A DNA stretch of 64,000 nucleotides from Sneathiella aquimaris (GCF_026409565.1 NZ_CP112881.1:2859501-2923500), one strand, 5' to 3'; shown: positions 8,758 through 16,617, counted from the first letter of the stretch. The notes: a model not told the origin generated them from the letters alone. Translations and numbers: made by a program.

Positions 8758-9210
8758 TTATGCCAACTTAGACAGCAGTTCTAATATTTTACGCTGTTCT
8801 TCATCATTTAGGGAAGCTAAAGTTTTTCGAGTCACCAAAGCGGCTGTATCGAAAAGGCTATCGGTAAGTCTTTCCCCTTCTTCGGTCAACCGAAGGAGCA
8901 TTCGCCTCTTATCATTGTCATCCGCACGCGTTTGAACCAATCCCCGGTCAATCAACCGCCGCGTCACACCTTGAATAGTCGCGGGATCCATCGCTGTCAG
9001 GCGCCCCAGATGATTTTGCGACAACTCTTTTTCATCCTTGAGTTTTGCAAGAGCCGCAAATTGCGTCGGGGTTAATTGAACATCCCCAAAATGACTTTGA
9101 AAAATAGAACTGGCCCGCTGATGCGCGCGGCGCAATAAGTGTCCTATTTGTGCCTCTACACGATATTCATGAGAGGTGTCCTCTTCAGAGGAGGTTCGTT
9201 TCTCGATCAT
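8758..9210 (-). CDS. MarR-family transcriptional regulator
   Basis: This 150-residue regulator has the MarR winged helix in the middle (LTPTQFAALAKL, then LSQNHLGRLTAMDPATIQGVTRRL) and the wing motif DDNDKRRMLLRLTEEG. MarR dimers usually repress nearby genes and release DNA when they bind a small phenolic or other ligand. It is the first gene of a leftward operon with the receiver and Hpt-like genes. A near-perfect 21-bp palindrome lies 18 bases upstream of its ATG, which suggests autoregulation of the whole operon. Confidence 0.9.
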   Translation of the reverse strand: MIEKRTSSEEDTSHEYRVEAQIGHLLRRAHQRASSIFQSHFGDVQLTPTQFAALAKLKDEKELSQNHLGRLTAMDPATIQGVTRRLIDRGLVQTRADDNDKRRMLLRLTEEGERLTDSLFDTAALVTRKTLASLNDEEQRKILELLSKLA

Positions 9211-9227
9211 TTTCTGTTCCCGACCCT

Positions 9228-9248
9228 GGCCTTACCTAAGGTAAAGCC
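9228..9248. promoter_or_regulatory. Candidate MarR operator
   Basis: The palindrome is GGC-c-TTACCT-A-AGGTAA-a-GCC: arms of 10 with one mismatched pair around a central A. It is just upstream of marR, where such repressors typically bind. MarR sites are usually 16-22 bp palindromes. Confidence 0.55.
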
Positions 9249-9260
9249 AATCAATTCTAT

Positions 9261-9818
9261 TTAACTGACAACTGTAATAGCCTCACGCCCTCTCTCAATC
9301 AACGACAACTGACCATCATTAACTGAAATTGACGTTATTGACCCATTATCCGGCTTAAAGACCAGAATCTGGTCCTTTTGTTCCAATTCTCCAACCAGTG
9401 CATTGATCACCATAAAATGTGAAAACAGAACGGCATCCTCGATCTGGCCGGAAAGGTAATCGATAATTCGTTGCCGCCAACGCAAAAGAACCTCTTCCTG
9501 CTCGGACCACGACCCTTTCATAATTTCTGACAGCCAAGCCCGTCTGCCTGAAAATGGAACATGAGCTGACGGTATTTCTGCAATCGCCGGAACAATTTCA
9601 ATTGTGCGCTTCCAAGAGGCCCGAAAAGGACTAGCTGTTTCCTGCGCTCTTTTCAATGGGCTGCTAATCAGTTTCCTAGGGCCCCCGGTCATCGCCTGAA
9701 TTTCCTGAAAGGCCTGTTCCGCCTGCTGGTGTCCCAATTCGCTCAGCCCGGGATCCGGATCTTTATCCCAACTACTTGCAGCCTCGCCGTGTCGCACGAC
9801 ATGGAGCGTCACTGACAT
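9261..9818 (-). CDS. Histidine phosphatase family protein (phosphoglycerate mutase-like, SixA-like)
   Basis: This 185-residue cytosolic enzyme has the catalytic VVRHGEAAS motif at its N-terminus, LSELGHQQA, the SSPLKRAQET arginine segment and a C-terminal LFSHFMVINAL containing the second catalytic His. These are the marks of the branch-1 histidine phosphatase fold, which hydrolyses phosphoesters or phosphohistidine. I chose ATG 9818 (AGAGG upstream); an in-frame start at 9860 would add 14 basic residues. The gene lies between marR and a divergent LysR gene. The substrate is unknown. Confidence 0.82.
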   Translation of the reverse strand: MSVTLHVVRHGEAASSWDKDPDPGLSELGHQQAEQAFQEIQAMTGGPRKLISSPLKRAQETASPFRASWKRTIEIVPAIAEIPSAHVPFSGRRAWLSEIMKGSWSEQEEVLLRWRQRIIDYLSGQIEDAVLFSHFMVINALVGELEQKDQILVFKPDNGSITSISVNDGQLSLIERGREAITVVS

Positions 9819-10071
9819 ACGATACCTCTTTTTTTTTGTTTTTTCTGGCGTTCTTGCCAATATCCCTTTTTCGCATCATTTTCATGAATTGCAAAGCCTG
9901 CCTAAGAAAATCAGTAAGAAGCTGCTGACAAACACCATCTTAATGATTTATTTTTTCATGATATACAATTAACAGTTACTTTGAAAGTATTAGGCTGGCT
10001 TTTCAATTTTTGCCATTTCAGCTAACTTCTGCTGAACAACATTATTTTGTATAACGGAAATATATCCTGCA

Positions 10072-10959
10072 ATGAACCATGCACAGCTAAAAGCCTTTCA
10101 CGCTGTCGCCGAGCACGGCCGTATCACCGCTGCAGCCAAATCACTAGGAATTACGCAACCTGCTGTCACACTTCAAATTCAGGCATTAGAGAAAAAATAT
10201 AAAATTCCGCTTTTTGATCGCAAGGGTCATTCGATTACTTTGACAAAGGCAGGCGCCCTTCTTCACAATCTTTCATCCCAGTATTTTTCATTGGAAAAAG
10301 AAGCGAATACACTTCTGACATCCATTAAGACAAAGAAATCAGCCCGCCTGACCATTTCCAGTGATCTTCCACACCGGATTTTCCCCCTTACAGAGAATTT
10401 TCGGCAGAACAGCCCCAATATTGAAATTTCTGTGACGATTTGCAACGAACGTACAATTCAGCAGAATCTTGAAGAAAGGCAATCTGATATCGGGATTTCA
10501 CAATCAGAGATAAGAAGTCCCAATATCGATTGTCTTGAAATCGGTCAGGAAGACATGACCGTAACTTTTTCCAGGGAACATCCCTTCGCAACCCGCGCGG
10601 AATTGACCCTGAACGACCTTAAAGCCAGTAATTTTCTTGTAAATAGTAGTGAAATTGGCGGAAACGCAGTGGATCAACAGATCCTGAAAACGAGTGAATG
10701 GCCAGAACTTCTGATAAAAACTTATGATAACCAGCGGCTCATACAAGAAGCCGTTGCAAACCTGCAAGGATTTGCATTTCTGTCTCCGGAAGAAGTCAAG
10801 CATGACCAAAGACTGGTATCGATCCCTGTGGTCGGATGTCCTGTAAAAAGAAAAGAATTCCTGGTTTTCCTGAAACAGAAAACAAACTTTCCGATTGTTA
10901 CGGAATTTAAAAGGTCAGTGCTCGAAACGACCGTATCTCAAAGCTCTGCAGCTTATTAG
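10072..10959 (+). CDS. LysR-family transcriptional regulator
   Basis: This is a 295-residue LysR protein. Its N-terminal HTH is NHAQLKAFHAVAEHGRITAAAKSLGITQPAVTLQI, and an effector-binding domain follows from about residue 90. The effector domain resembles the general LysR substrate fold but gives no clue to the ligand. It is divergent from the phosphatase gene and overlaps the MBL-fold gene tail-to-tail by 4 bases. The 211-base upstream gap is AT-rich and contains TTAT-N5-ATAA close to the start. Confidence 0.88.
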   Translation: MNHAQLKAFHAVAEHGRITAAAKSLGITQPAVTLQIQALEKKYKIPLFDRKGHSITLTKAGALLHNLSSQYFSLEKEANTLLTSIKTKKSARLTISSDLPHRIFPLTENFRQNSPNIEISVTICNERTIQQNLEERQSDIGISQSEIRSPNIDCLEIGQEDMTVTFSREHPFATRAELTLNDLKASNFLVNSSEIGGNAVDQQILKTSEWPELLIKTYDNQRLIQEAVANLQGFAFLSPEEVKHDQRLVSIPVVGCPVKRKEFLVFLKQKTNFPIVTEFKRSVLETTVSQSSAAY

Positions 10960-11816
10960 CATGCCATTGTTATGAGCGCAGGCTTTTCACTTTTACTAAG
11001 TTCTAAAGACAGGCCTTCTTTTGCAACGATGGTACCGTCCCATTCTTTTCTCGCGTCTTCCGCGACCTTATCCATAAACGCATCATCATGGGAAGGATCA
11101 TGATGGAATATAACCATTTGTTTTACATTTCCAGCCCGGCAGAGCCGAACACCTTCCTGCCAGGTCGAATGTCCCCAGCCGGCAAATTGTGGATATTCTT
11201 CATCTGTATAGGTGCTGTCATAAATAACCAGATCCGCCCCTTCGATTAATCCCGCAACATTTTCATCGGTTCGACCAGGCACATGCTCCGTATCTGTAAC
11301 ATAACAGACAGAGACGCCTTCATACTCAACCCGATACCCTGTACCACCATCGGGGTGGTTCAAAGGAGCCGTGCGCACATTGATACCGTCGCCAAGAGAA
11401 AACGATTCTCCTGCCTGAAAGTCGCGGAAACTAATATTTGCGGCTAATTCGGCAAACGGAACCGGAAAAGTGGGCTGACACATCTGAGAGGATAAGACCT
11501 GATGAATGCCACAGGAATGAGCCAGATGCCCCGCGTGAATTTCAATATTCACATCTTCCCGATAGACAGGAGCAAAAAACGGGAAACCATTAATATGATC
11601 CCAATGAGTGTGAGATTGAAGAAATAGGTAATCTTTAATGCCGCGGTTAATCAAGCAGTTACCAAGCATGCGGACGCCCGTCCCCGCATCGAAAATAATA
11701 ATTCGATCATTGAGAACCAATTCGACGCACGAGGTATTACCGCCATATTTCATATGATCAGCAGAAGGCGTCGCAATCGAACCTCGCACACCCCAAAATT
11801 TTACCTGTACACTCAT
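10956..11816 (-). CDS. MBL-fold metallo-hydrolase
   Basis: This is a 286-residue metallo-beta-lactamase-fold protein. FWGVRGSIATP and KYGGNTSCVEL open the domain. HTHWDHINGFP is the HxHxDH zinc motif. Further ligands are seen in LNHPDGGTGYR, VTDTEH and FHHDPSHDD. There is no signal peptide, so it is probably cytosolic. Relatives with this GVRGS..GGNTSCVE start are cyclic-nucleotide phosphodiesterase-like or RNase Z-like hydrolases of unknown substrate. ATG 11816 was chosen; TTG 11825 lies closer behind AGGAG and cannot be excluded. Confidence 0.85.
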   Translation of the reverse strand: MSVQVKFWGVRGSIATPSADHMKYGGNTSCVELVLNDRIIIFDAGTGVRMLGNCLINRGIKDYLFLQSHTHWDHINGFPFFAPVYREDVNIEIHAGHLAHSCGIHQVLSSQMCQPTFPVPFAELAANISFRDFQAGESFSLGDGINVRTAPLNHPDGGTGYRVEYEGVSVCYVTDTEHVPGRTDENVAGLIEGADLVIYDSTYTDEEYPQFAGWGHSTWQEGVRLCRAGNVKQMVIFHHDPSHDDAFMDKVAEDARKEWDGTIVAKEGLSLELSKSEKPALITMAC

Positions 11817-11864
11817 TAAGAACAAATACTCCTGAACATTAGAAGGTCAGTATACTCGATTTAG

Positions 11865-11911
11865 GAACACAAAACGACGATTGCAAATCGATAACTCACA
11901 GTTTTGTGTTC
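11865..11911. promoter_or_regulatory. Nested inverted repeats upstream of the MBL-fold gene
   Basis: GAACACAAAAC (11865-11875) is repeated perfectly inverted as GTTTTGTGTTC (11901-11911). A second palindrome, CGATT-GCA-AATCG (11877-11889), lies inside the spacer. The element sits in the 158-base gap between two leftward genes and could be an operator, or an RNA structure in the leader of the MBL gene. Confidence 0.5.
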
Positions 11912-11974
11912 ACCATCACGCCGAAAATACCCATATTTCCGCTGAGATTTGACCAGCCACTGTTTCCTGAAAGA

Positions 11975-13150
11975 CTATGCTGCTTCCTTAGGTAGAACGC
12001 GTTCTGTCAAACGTGCCCAGTAACTGGCACCAAGTGGCAGAATTGTATCGTTGAAATCATAATTAGGGTTATGCACATGACAGCTGCCTTCTCCGGCTCC
12101 ATTTGCAATCATGATGTAACAACCGGGGCGCTCCTGTAGCATCCAGGAAAAATCCTCAGCGCCCATGACGGGAACGACATCCGTATCAACACAGGCCTCA
12201 CCCACCAGCTCCTGTGCAGCTGCAATCGCCTCATCCGTCTCGTCTGGTGTATTTATGGTCGGCGCATATCGACGATCATATTCAAATTCTGCAGTTGCAC
12301 CATGTGCTGCACAAATGCCGTCAAGCACTTGCGCCATCCGACGTTCAATCATGTTCTGGACTTCCAGATCAAACGCCCGCGTGGTACCCCGGATTACGAC
12401 ATCCTCGGGTATAACATTTGTCGTATGGCCGCCGTGAATTTCGCCAACTGTAATGACTGCGGATTTCAATGGATCAACATTCCGGCTTACAATTTTTTGC
12501 CAGCCGCTGACTACGTCACAGGCGACCGTGACCGGATCCACAGTCAAATGTGGAAATGCGCCATGCCCGCCAACGCCCGTTATTCTTGCTTCAAAGAAAT
12601 CAGCAGAAGCCATCATCGGTCCTTTGCGCACGGCAAATTCCCCGACATTGAAACCGGGCATATTATGCATGCCATAAACACTATCAACCGGGAATTTTTC
12701 AAACAGGCCATCACTGATCATGACCCGTCCACCAGCAACATTTTCTTCAGCAGGTTGGAAGATAAACTGAACCGTACCATCAAAATTCTTTGTCTCAGAC
12801 AGGTATTTAGCGGCTCCGAGCAGCATAACCGTGTGCCCGTCATGCCCACAGCCATGCATTTTACCGTCCACTTGAGAGCGATGAGCAAACTCGTTCAGCT
12901 CTTGCAAATCCAATGCATCCATATCCGCCCGAAGGCCAATCGCCCGGTTACCGGAACCGGACTTCAACGTCCCGACAACCCCTGTTTTCGCCAGTCCGCG
13001 GTGGACCTCAATGCCAAAACTTTCCAGTTTTTCTGCCACAAAATCAGAAGTTTGATATTCTTCGAACGCTGTCTCAGGATGCATATGAATCCTGTGGCGC
13101 CATTCTGTCATTTCTTCGTGAATCTCTTTGATTTGTGGCAAAATCTTCAT
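11975..13150 (-). CDS. M20 amidohydrolase / aminoacylase (HipO-like)
   Basis: This is a 391-residue M20D enzyme that cleaves N-acyl amino acids or similar amides. Motifs in order are WRHRIHMHPE, LRADMDALDL, the metal-binding GCGHDGHT, the catalytic FQPAEENVAGG, GMHNMPG and, at the C-terminus, GAEDFSWML. There is no signal peptide. AAGGAG precedes the ATG. An Lrp-family regulator is encoded upstream on the same strand, separated by a 348-base gap, so amino-acid-responsive control is likely. This is the second M20 enzyme in the window and belongs to a different branch from the ArgE-like one. Confidence 0.92.
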   Translation of the reverse strand: MKILPQIKEIHEEMTEWRHRIHMHPETAFEEYQTSDFVAEKLESFGIEVHRGLAKTGVVGTLKSGSGNRAIGLRADMDALDLQELNEFAHRSQVDGKMHGCGHDGHTVMLLGAAKYLSETKNFDGTVQFIFQPAEENVAGGRVMISDGLFEKFPVDSVYGMHNMPGFNVGEFAVRKGPMMASADFFEARITGVGGHGAFPHLTVDPVTVACDVVSGWQKIVSRNVDPLKSAVITVGEIHGGHTTNVIPEDVVIRGTTRAFDLEVQNMIERRMAQVLDGICAAHGATAEFEYDRRYAPTINTPDETDEAIAAAQELVGEACVDTDVVPVMGAEDFSWMLQERPGCYIMIANGAGEGSCHVHNPNYDFNDTILPLGASYWARLTERVLPKEAA

Positions 13151-13427
13151 TCTTTACTCCTTGACTAGCAATGCGGCGCCCCTTCACTGCTATAAATTTT
13201 ACGATTTTCTGAAAATTAGAGAGGTAGGCTAACCAACGGCGACGCGCCAAACAAGGCAATAATTACGGTTGATACAAAAATTTAATAAAGATGAGAATTT
13301 GTGATCGGACTTTTGCGCCGCACCAGCACCCGTTTAACGGACCCCTTTGTCATTTACATATGAAAGACCCGCAAAACCGGCCCCTCATAGAGCCTGTAGT
13401 CCGGTACAGTCTCACAAGTCTCGATTT

Positions 13428-13448
13428 TCACCACCGCCAATGCGACAT
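13428..13448 (-). promoter_or_regulatory. Possible Trp-containing leader peptide ORF
   Basis: A perfect AAGGAG lies 7 bases before an ATG that opens the mini-ORF MSHWRW-stop, with two Trp codons in six. It sits about 280 bases upstream of the amidohydrolase start. Short Trp-rich ORFs can act in attenuation, but I see no clear competing hairpins, so this is tentative. Confidence 0.25.
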
Positions 13449-13474
13449 TCAGTTCTCCTTGAAAGGCAGACGGA

Positions 13475-13490
13475 AGAGAGAGAGAGAGAG
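13475..13490. repeat. (AG)8 dinucleotide repeat
   Basis: Eight uninterrupted AG units lie 9 bases downstream of the lrp-like stop codon. It is the only sizeable simple-sequence repeat I noticed in the window. It is not inside a recognised reading frame. Confidence 0.85.
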
Positions 13491-13498
13491 AATAAGAC

Positions 13499-13975
13499 TC
13501 ATTCCACTTCAGCAGAGACACAATCGACAAAACCAGTGTTCTTTACACTCGACAAAACCACGGTTGTTTCTGTTCGGCTCACGATCCCCGGCATCTTAAT
13601 CCGCGTAATTAACAGGTCCTCCAAATGATCCAGATCTCTTGCCAGAACCTTGAGTGAATAATTGAAGTTCCCCGTAACATGGTGGCACTCCTGAACATAC
13701 GGGATCTCGATCATTGATTTTTCAAAACCTTCAAAGGATTGCACATCGTCAATTGCCACAAAGACATATGCCAAAACCGAATAGCCCACATTCTGCGGGG
13801 CAACAACAACCGAATAATGCTGCAAGACACCTTTTGACGACAGTTTATCCAGTCGATCCTTTACGGCCGTTATCGACAAACCAACTTGTCTACCGATCTC
13901 CGCATACGCAATTCGACCATCTTTCTGGGCAATATTTAGAATCTTTCGATCAAGGCGATCCATTCCAACACTCAT
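13499..13975 (-). CDS. Lrp/AsnC-family transcriptional regulator
   Basis: This is a 158-residue feast/famine regulator. It has an N-terminal HTH (LDRKILNIAQKDGRIAYAEI, GLSITAVKDRLDKL) and a C-terminal RAM ligand-binding domain with VTGNFNYSLKVLARDLDHLE. These proteins form octamers that sense an amino acid and wrap DNA. The first ATG (13975) is used; a second in-frame ATG at 13963 is possible. It is divergent from the PiT permease gene, with an AT-rich palindrome in the gap, and lies upstream of the M20 amidohydrolase, its likely target. Confidence 0.9.
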   Translation of the reverse strand: MSVGMDRLDRKILNIAQKDGRIAYAEIGRQVGLSITAVKDRLDKLSSKGVLQHYSVVVAPQNVGYSVLAYVFVAIDDVQSFEGFEKSMIEIPYVQECHHVTGNFNYSLKVLARDLDHLEDLLITRIKMPGIVSRTETTVVLSSVKNTGFVDCVSAEVE

Positions 13976-14054
13976 TTTAACGTATAAATTTCTGTGAATC
14001 TTTATGATTTAAGAAAAAATATACTACAAAACTCATATTTACAGAAAGTATAAC

Positions 14055-14073
14055 TTATAATTCAAAATTATAA
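14055..14073. promoter_or_regulatory. AT-rich palindrome, candidate Lrp-type site
   Basis: TTATAATT-CAA-AATTATAA has perfect 8-base arms. It lies 80-98 bases upstream of the lrp-like start and in front of the PiT gene. Lrp-family proteins favour AT-rich palindromes of about 15 bp, so autoregulation is plausible. Confidence 0.45.
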
Positions 14074-14127
14074 TTCTTCCATTGCCTTTCTGGAGCTTTC
14101 TTTCTAATACTCTGCCAATTGCGAATA

Positions 14128-15654
14128 ATGACAAATCCGAGACAGTCGATAGGCGGGCCCGTGGTTAAAAAGACGCTGGATAAAGATCTAGAACGCATTG
14201 TTCAGATCGAGACACAAACGCTTCAAGCAACCCAAACATATAAATCGCTTGCGATTGCCCTTTTATTCTTACTGGGCGTCTGGCTGTTTGCCGCAAGTAT
14301 CATTGGAACGGGTGAACATTCGACCCTGATTATCATCGCGGCGATCATTGGCGGATATATGGCCCTGAATATTGGTGCCAATGACGTTGCCAATAATGTG
14401 GGGCCGGCCGTCGGTTCAAAAGCTCTGTCGATGTTTGGCGCGCTGATAATTGCTGCTATTTTTGAAGCTGCAGGTGCTATTCTGGCCGGTGGCGATGTGG
14501 TTTCTACCATTAAAAAAGGGATCATCGATCCTGCGGGCGTGGATAACAGCCAGATCTTCATCTGGGCGATGATGTCTGCTCTATTTGCGGCCGCCGCGTG
14601 GGTTAATATTGCAACATGGGTTGGCGCCCCTGTCAGCACCACACATGCTGTCGTAGGCGGCGTTATGGGGGCAGGTATTGCCGCCGCTGGCTTTGGCATC
14701 GTCAATTGGCCGACCATGTACAAGATTGCTGCAAGCTGGGTTATTTCGCCGGTCATGGGTGGCGTGATCGCCGCTTTCTTTCTGGCAATCATAAAATACA
14801 ACATCATTTATCAAGAAGACAAAGTCGCGGCGTCGAAAAGATGGGTTCCAATCCTTGTTGCAATCATGGCCGCTGTATTTTCTTCCTATTTGATCATGAA
14901 GGGCCTGAAACGGATCTGGAAGCCCGATTTTCTTGTCATTTGCGGGTTGGCGCTGGGAGTTCTTGTCGCCACCTATTTGATCGTTCGCCCGATCATTGCA
15001 AAAGCCGCGGTCGGTATGGAAAACCGGAATAAATCCGTCAGAACCCTGTTCACAATCCCTTTGATTTTGGCCGCCGCGCTCTTGAGCTTTGCCCATGGTG
15101 CAAACGATGTCGCCAATGCGGTTGGCCCGTTGGCGGCTATTGTTGACGCATCTGTTAGTGGTGAGATATCGGGCAAGGTCGGTATTCCACTATGGGTCAT
15201 GGTTATCGGGGCCGTGGGCATCAGCGCCGGGCTTTTCCTTTTCGGACCCAAACTTATTCGTACCGTTGGTGAGCAAATCACCAAGATGAACCCGATGCGC
15301 GCTTTTTGCGTCGCACTGTCGGCTGGCATTACAGTTCTTATCGCCTCTGCTTTGGGACTGCCTGTGAGCTCCACTCATATTGCCGTGGGTGCCGTTTTTG
15401 GCGTTGGCTTTTTTCGGGAATGGATAACCGAAAGACGGGCGCAACGTCTTCGCAGCGAAATCCGAAAAAACAAAATCCATCCGGAAAGTAACTTGCCGGG
15501 AACAGCGGAAGATAAAGCAATTTCCAAACGGAAAAAGCTGGTTCGCCGATCTCATCTTATGACAATCGCGGCCGCCTGGGTGATTACTGTGCCGTGCGCG
15601 GCGCTCCTTTCAGCCGGTATCTTCCTGCTCATTTCAAATTTCACATTAAACTAA
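14128..15654 (+). CDS. PiT-family inorganic phosphate permease
   Basis: This is a low-affinity phosphate (metal-phosphate) symporter of about 508 residues in the inner membrane. The duplicated PiT signature is clear: GANDVANNVGPAVGSKAL in the first half and HGANDVANAVGPLAAI in the second, each with a VSTTHA/VSSTHI partner. About ten membrane segments surround a cytosolic loop, and a basic stretch of about 45 residues precedes the last helix. The start is uncertain: ATG 14128 has no clear Shine-Dalgarno, while GTG 14161 has AGGCGGG just upstream. No PhoU-like partner gene is adjacent. Confidence 0.92.
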   Translation: MTNPRQSIGGPVVKKTLDKDLERIVQIETQTLQATQTYKSLAIALLFLLGVWLFAASIIGTGEHSTLIIIAAIIGGYMALNIGANDVANNVGPAVGSKALSMFGALIIAAIFEAAGAILAGGDVVSTIKKGIIDPAGVDNSQIFIWAMMSALFAAAAWVNIATWVGAPVSTTHAVVGGVMGAGIAAAGFGIVNWPTMYKIAASWVISPVMGGVIAAFFLAIIKYNIIYQEDKVAASKRWVPILVAIMAAVFSSYLIMKGLKRIWKPDFLVICGLALGVLVATYLIVRPIIAKAAVGMENRNKSVRTLFTIPLILAAALLSFAHGANDVANAVGPLAAIVDASVSGEISGKVGIPLWVMVIGAVGISAGLFLFGPKLIRTVGEQITKMNPMRAFCVALSAGITVLIASALGLPVSSTHIAVGAVFGVGFFREWITERRAQRLRSEIRKNKIHPESNLPGTAEDKAISKRKKLVRRSHLMTIAAAWVITVPCAALLSAGIFLLISNFTLN

Positions 15655-15660
15655 CCCGGT

Positions 15661-16557
15661 TTAAGGCAGACCATGGGCCAGAAATTCCTGGTCTGCCTTT
15701 ATTGCATCGAACAGAAAATCCAGTACCGCCCTTACCTTGGGGGTATTCTGCAACTCTTTATATGTAAGCACCCACAAATCGGCGCTACCAGAGAGCGTTT
15801 CATTAAACAAAAGATGCGTATCCGGGAATTGTGACACCATATAGTGCGGTGCAAACAGAATACCGGCACCACTTCGCACTGCCTGAATTTGAGCCGCGAC
15901 CGTATCCGTTTTCAGAACCACATCTGCAGGGCCGACAATTTGTCGTAACGTTGACGTCAAGATAAAGCCGTTCCCATTGTGGTTCCAATCGATGAATTTG
16001 TGATATTTCAGCCTGTCCGGTGTTTCAGGACACCCAAACCGGTCGATATAGGCAGTGGACAGGTAAAATCCAAAACCAACCTGTCCTGCGACCCTACCGA
16101 TCATTGTGTCGTGCTTAGGATCGTTAATGCGAACCGCGATATCAGCTTCACGCCGCCGGGGATCCAACGGTTGAACATCCAGAAGAAGTTCAAAGACGAT
16201 TTGCGGGTACTGGGTTTGAAATTCAGTTAACTTCCGGGTTAGCCAATACGCACCAAAGCCTTCTGTCGTAGATATCCGGATGCGGCCAGAAAATTCTTTA
16301 TCAAGACCTTCCAACCGCTGCTCTACCGCTGCGAACTCTGAGGAAATACTCTGAACATTCTGAAGAATCTGCGTGCCTGCATCTGTCAGGAAATACCCAT
16401 GTGAAGCACGATTGAACAGAACGGTTCCGGTGCGTTGTTCCAGTTCCGCGATTTGCCGGCCCACTGTCGGTTGACTGACGGATAGCCTTCGCGCAGCCTT
16501 AGAAAGGCTACCCTCTTCTGCAACAGCCAGAAAATAACGATATGTATCCCAATTCAT
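15661..16557 (-). CDS. LysR-family transcriptional regulator
   Basis: This is a 298-residue LysR protein. Its HTH is WDTYRYFLAVAEEGSLSKAARRLSVSQPTVGRQIAEL, and its effector domain contains GFGAYWLTRKL and the family-typical LDVQPLDPRRREADIAVR. It belongs to the branch with strong W-D-x-Y-R-Y-F starts. It is divergent from a PaaI-type thioesterase gene across a 96-base gap with two palindromes and probably regulates that gene and itself. Its last codons are inside a hairpin shared with the convergent PiT gene. Confidence 0.88.
   Translation of the reverse strand: MNWDTYRYFLAVAEEGSLSKAARRLSVSQPTVGRQIAELEQRTGTVLFNRASHGYFLTDAGTQILQNVQSISSEFAAVEQRLEGLDKEFSGRIRISTTEGFGAYWLTRKLTEFQTQYPQIVFELLLDVQPLDPRRREADIAVRINDPKHDTMIGRVAGQVGFGFYLSTAYIDRFGCPETPDRLKYHKFIDWNHNGNGFILTSTLRQIVGPADVVLKTDTVAAQIQAVRSGAGILFAPHYMVSQFPDTHLLFNETLSGSADLWVLTYKELQNTPKVRAVLDFLFDAIKADQEFLAHGLP
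15663..15700 (+). terminator. Terminator after the PiT gene
   Basis: AAGGCAGACCA pairs perfectly with TGGTCTGCCTT over a 15-base loop and is followed by TATT. It lies 9 bases after the PiT stop and inside the 3' end of the convergent LysR gene, so the sequence is both coding and structural. Confidence 0.65.
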
Positions 16558-16561
16558 ATTT

Positions 16562-16575
16562 ATACATTTTTGTAT
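16562..16575. promoter_or_regulatory. Palindrome next to LysR start
   Basis: ATACA-TTTT-TGTAT lies 5 bases upstream of the LysR start codon. Bound regulator here would block its own translation start region or promoter. It is the weaker of two palindromes in this divergent gap. Confidence 0.35.
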
Positions 16576-16597
16576 GAAGATTATTCAGATTTAGCAT

Positions 16598-16617
16598 ATT
16601 TTCGTTTAAACGAAAAT
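16598..16617. promoter_or_regulatory. 20-bp perfect palindrome, candidate LysR operator
   Basis: ATTTTCGTTTAAACGAAAAT is a perfect 20-bp palindrome midway between the divergent LysR gene and the thioesterase gene, 37 bases before the latter's ATG. A 20-bp perfect repeat is rare by chance, so it is the best candidate control site for this pair. Confidence 0.55.

Larger units (their letters stand above)
13151..13498. other. 348-base gap between lrp-like gene and amidohydrolase
   Basis: No recognisable gene lies here. On the - strand it holds an (AG)8 run seen as (CT)8, a strong AAGGAG with a 6-codon ORF (13428-13448), and a weak stem ACCGG...CCGGT followed by TTTTG near 13370-13405. One frame also reads about 30 codons without stop (13350-13450, ending VLRVFHM) but lacks a good start, so it could be a gene remnant. 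The length suggests a regulated leader for the amidohydrolase. Confidence 0.45.

Noticed and set aside
12302-13168. 288-codon rightward open frame opposite the M20 amidohydrolase
   Set aside because: It is fully antisense to a gene with all M20 motifs, has no Shine-Dalgarno or family motif, and its composition (many Cys, His, Asn, Phe) is that of a shadow frame.
13498-13499. Lrp-like gene extended through the CT repeat by frameshift
   Set aside because: The Lrp-like protein already ends at the normal family length, and no in-frame or shifted continuation resembles a known domain.
14223-14807. 194-codon leftward frame opposite the PiT permease
   Set aside because: An Ala/Ile/Pro/Thr-rich antisense shadow of membrane-helix codons. 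The rightward PiT signatures are unambiguous.
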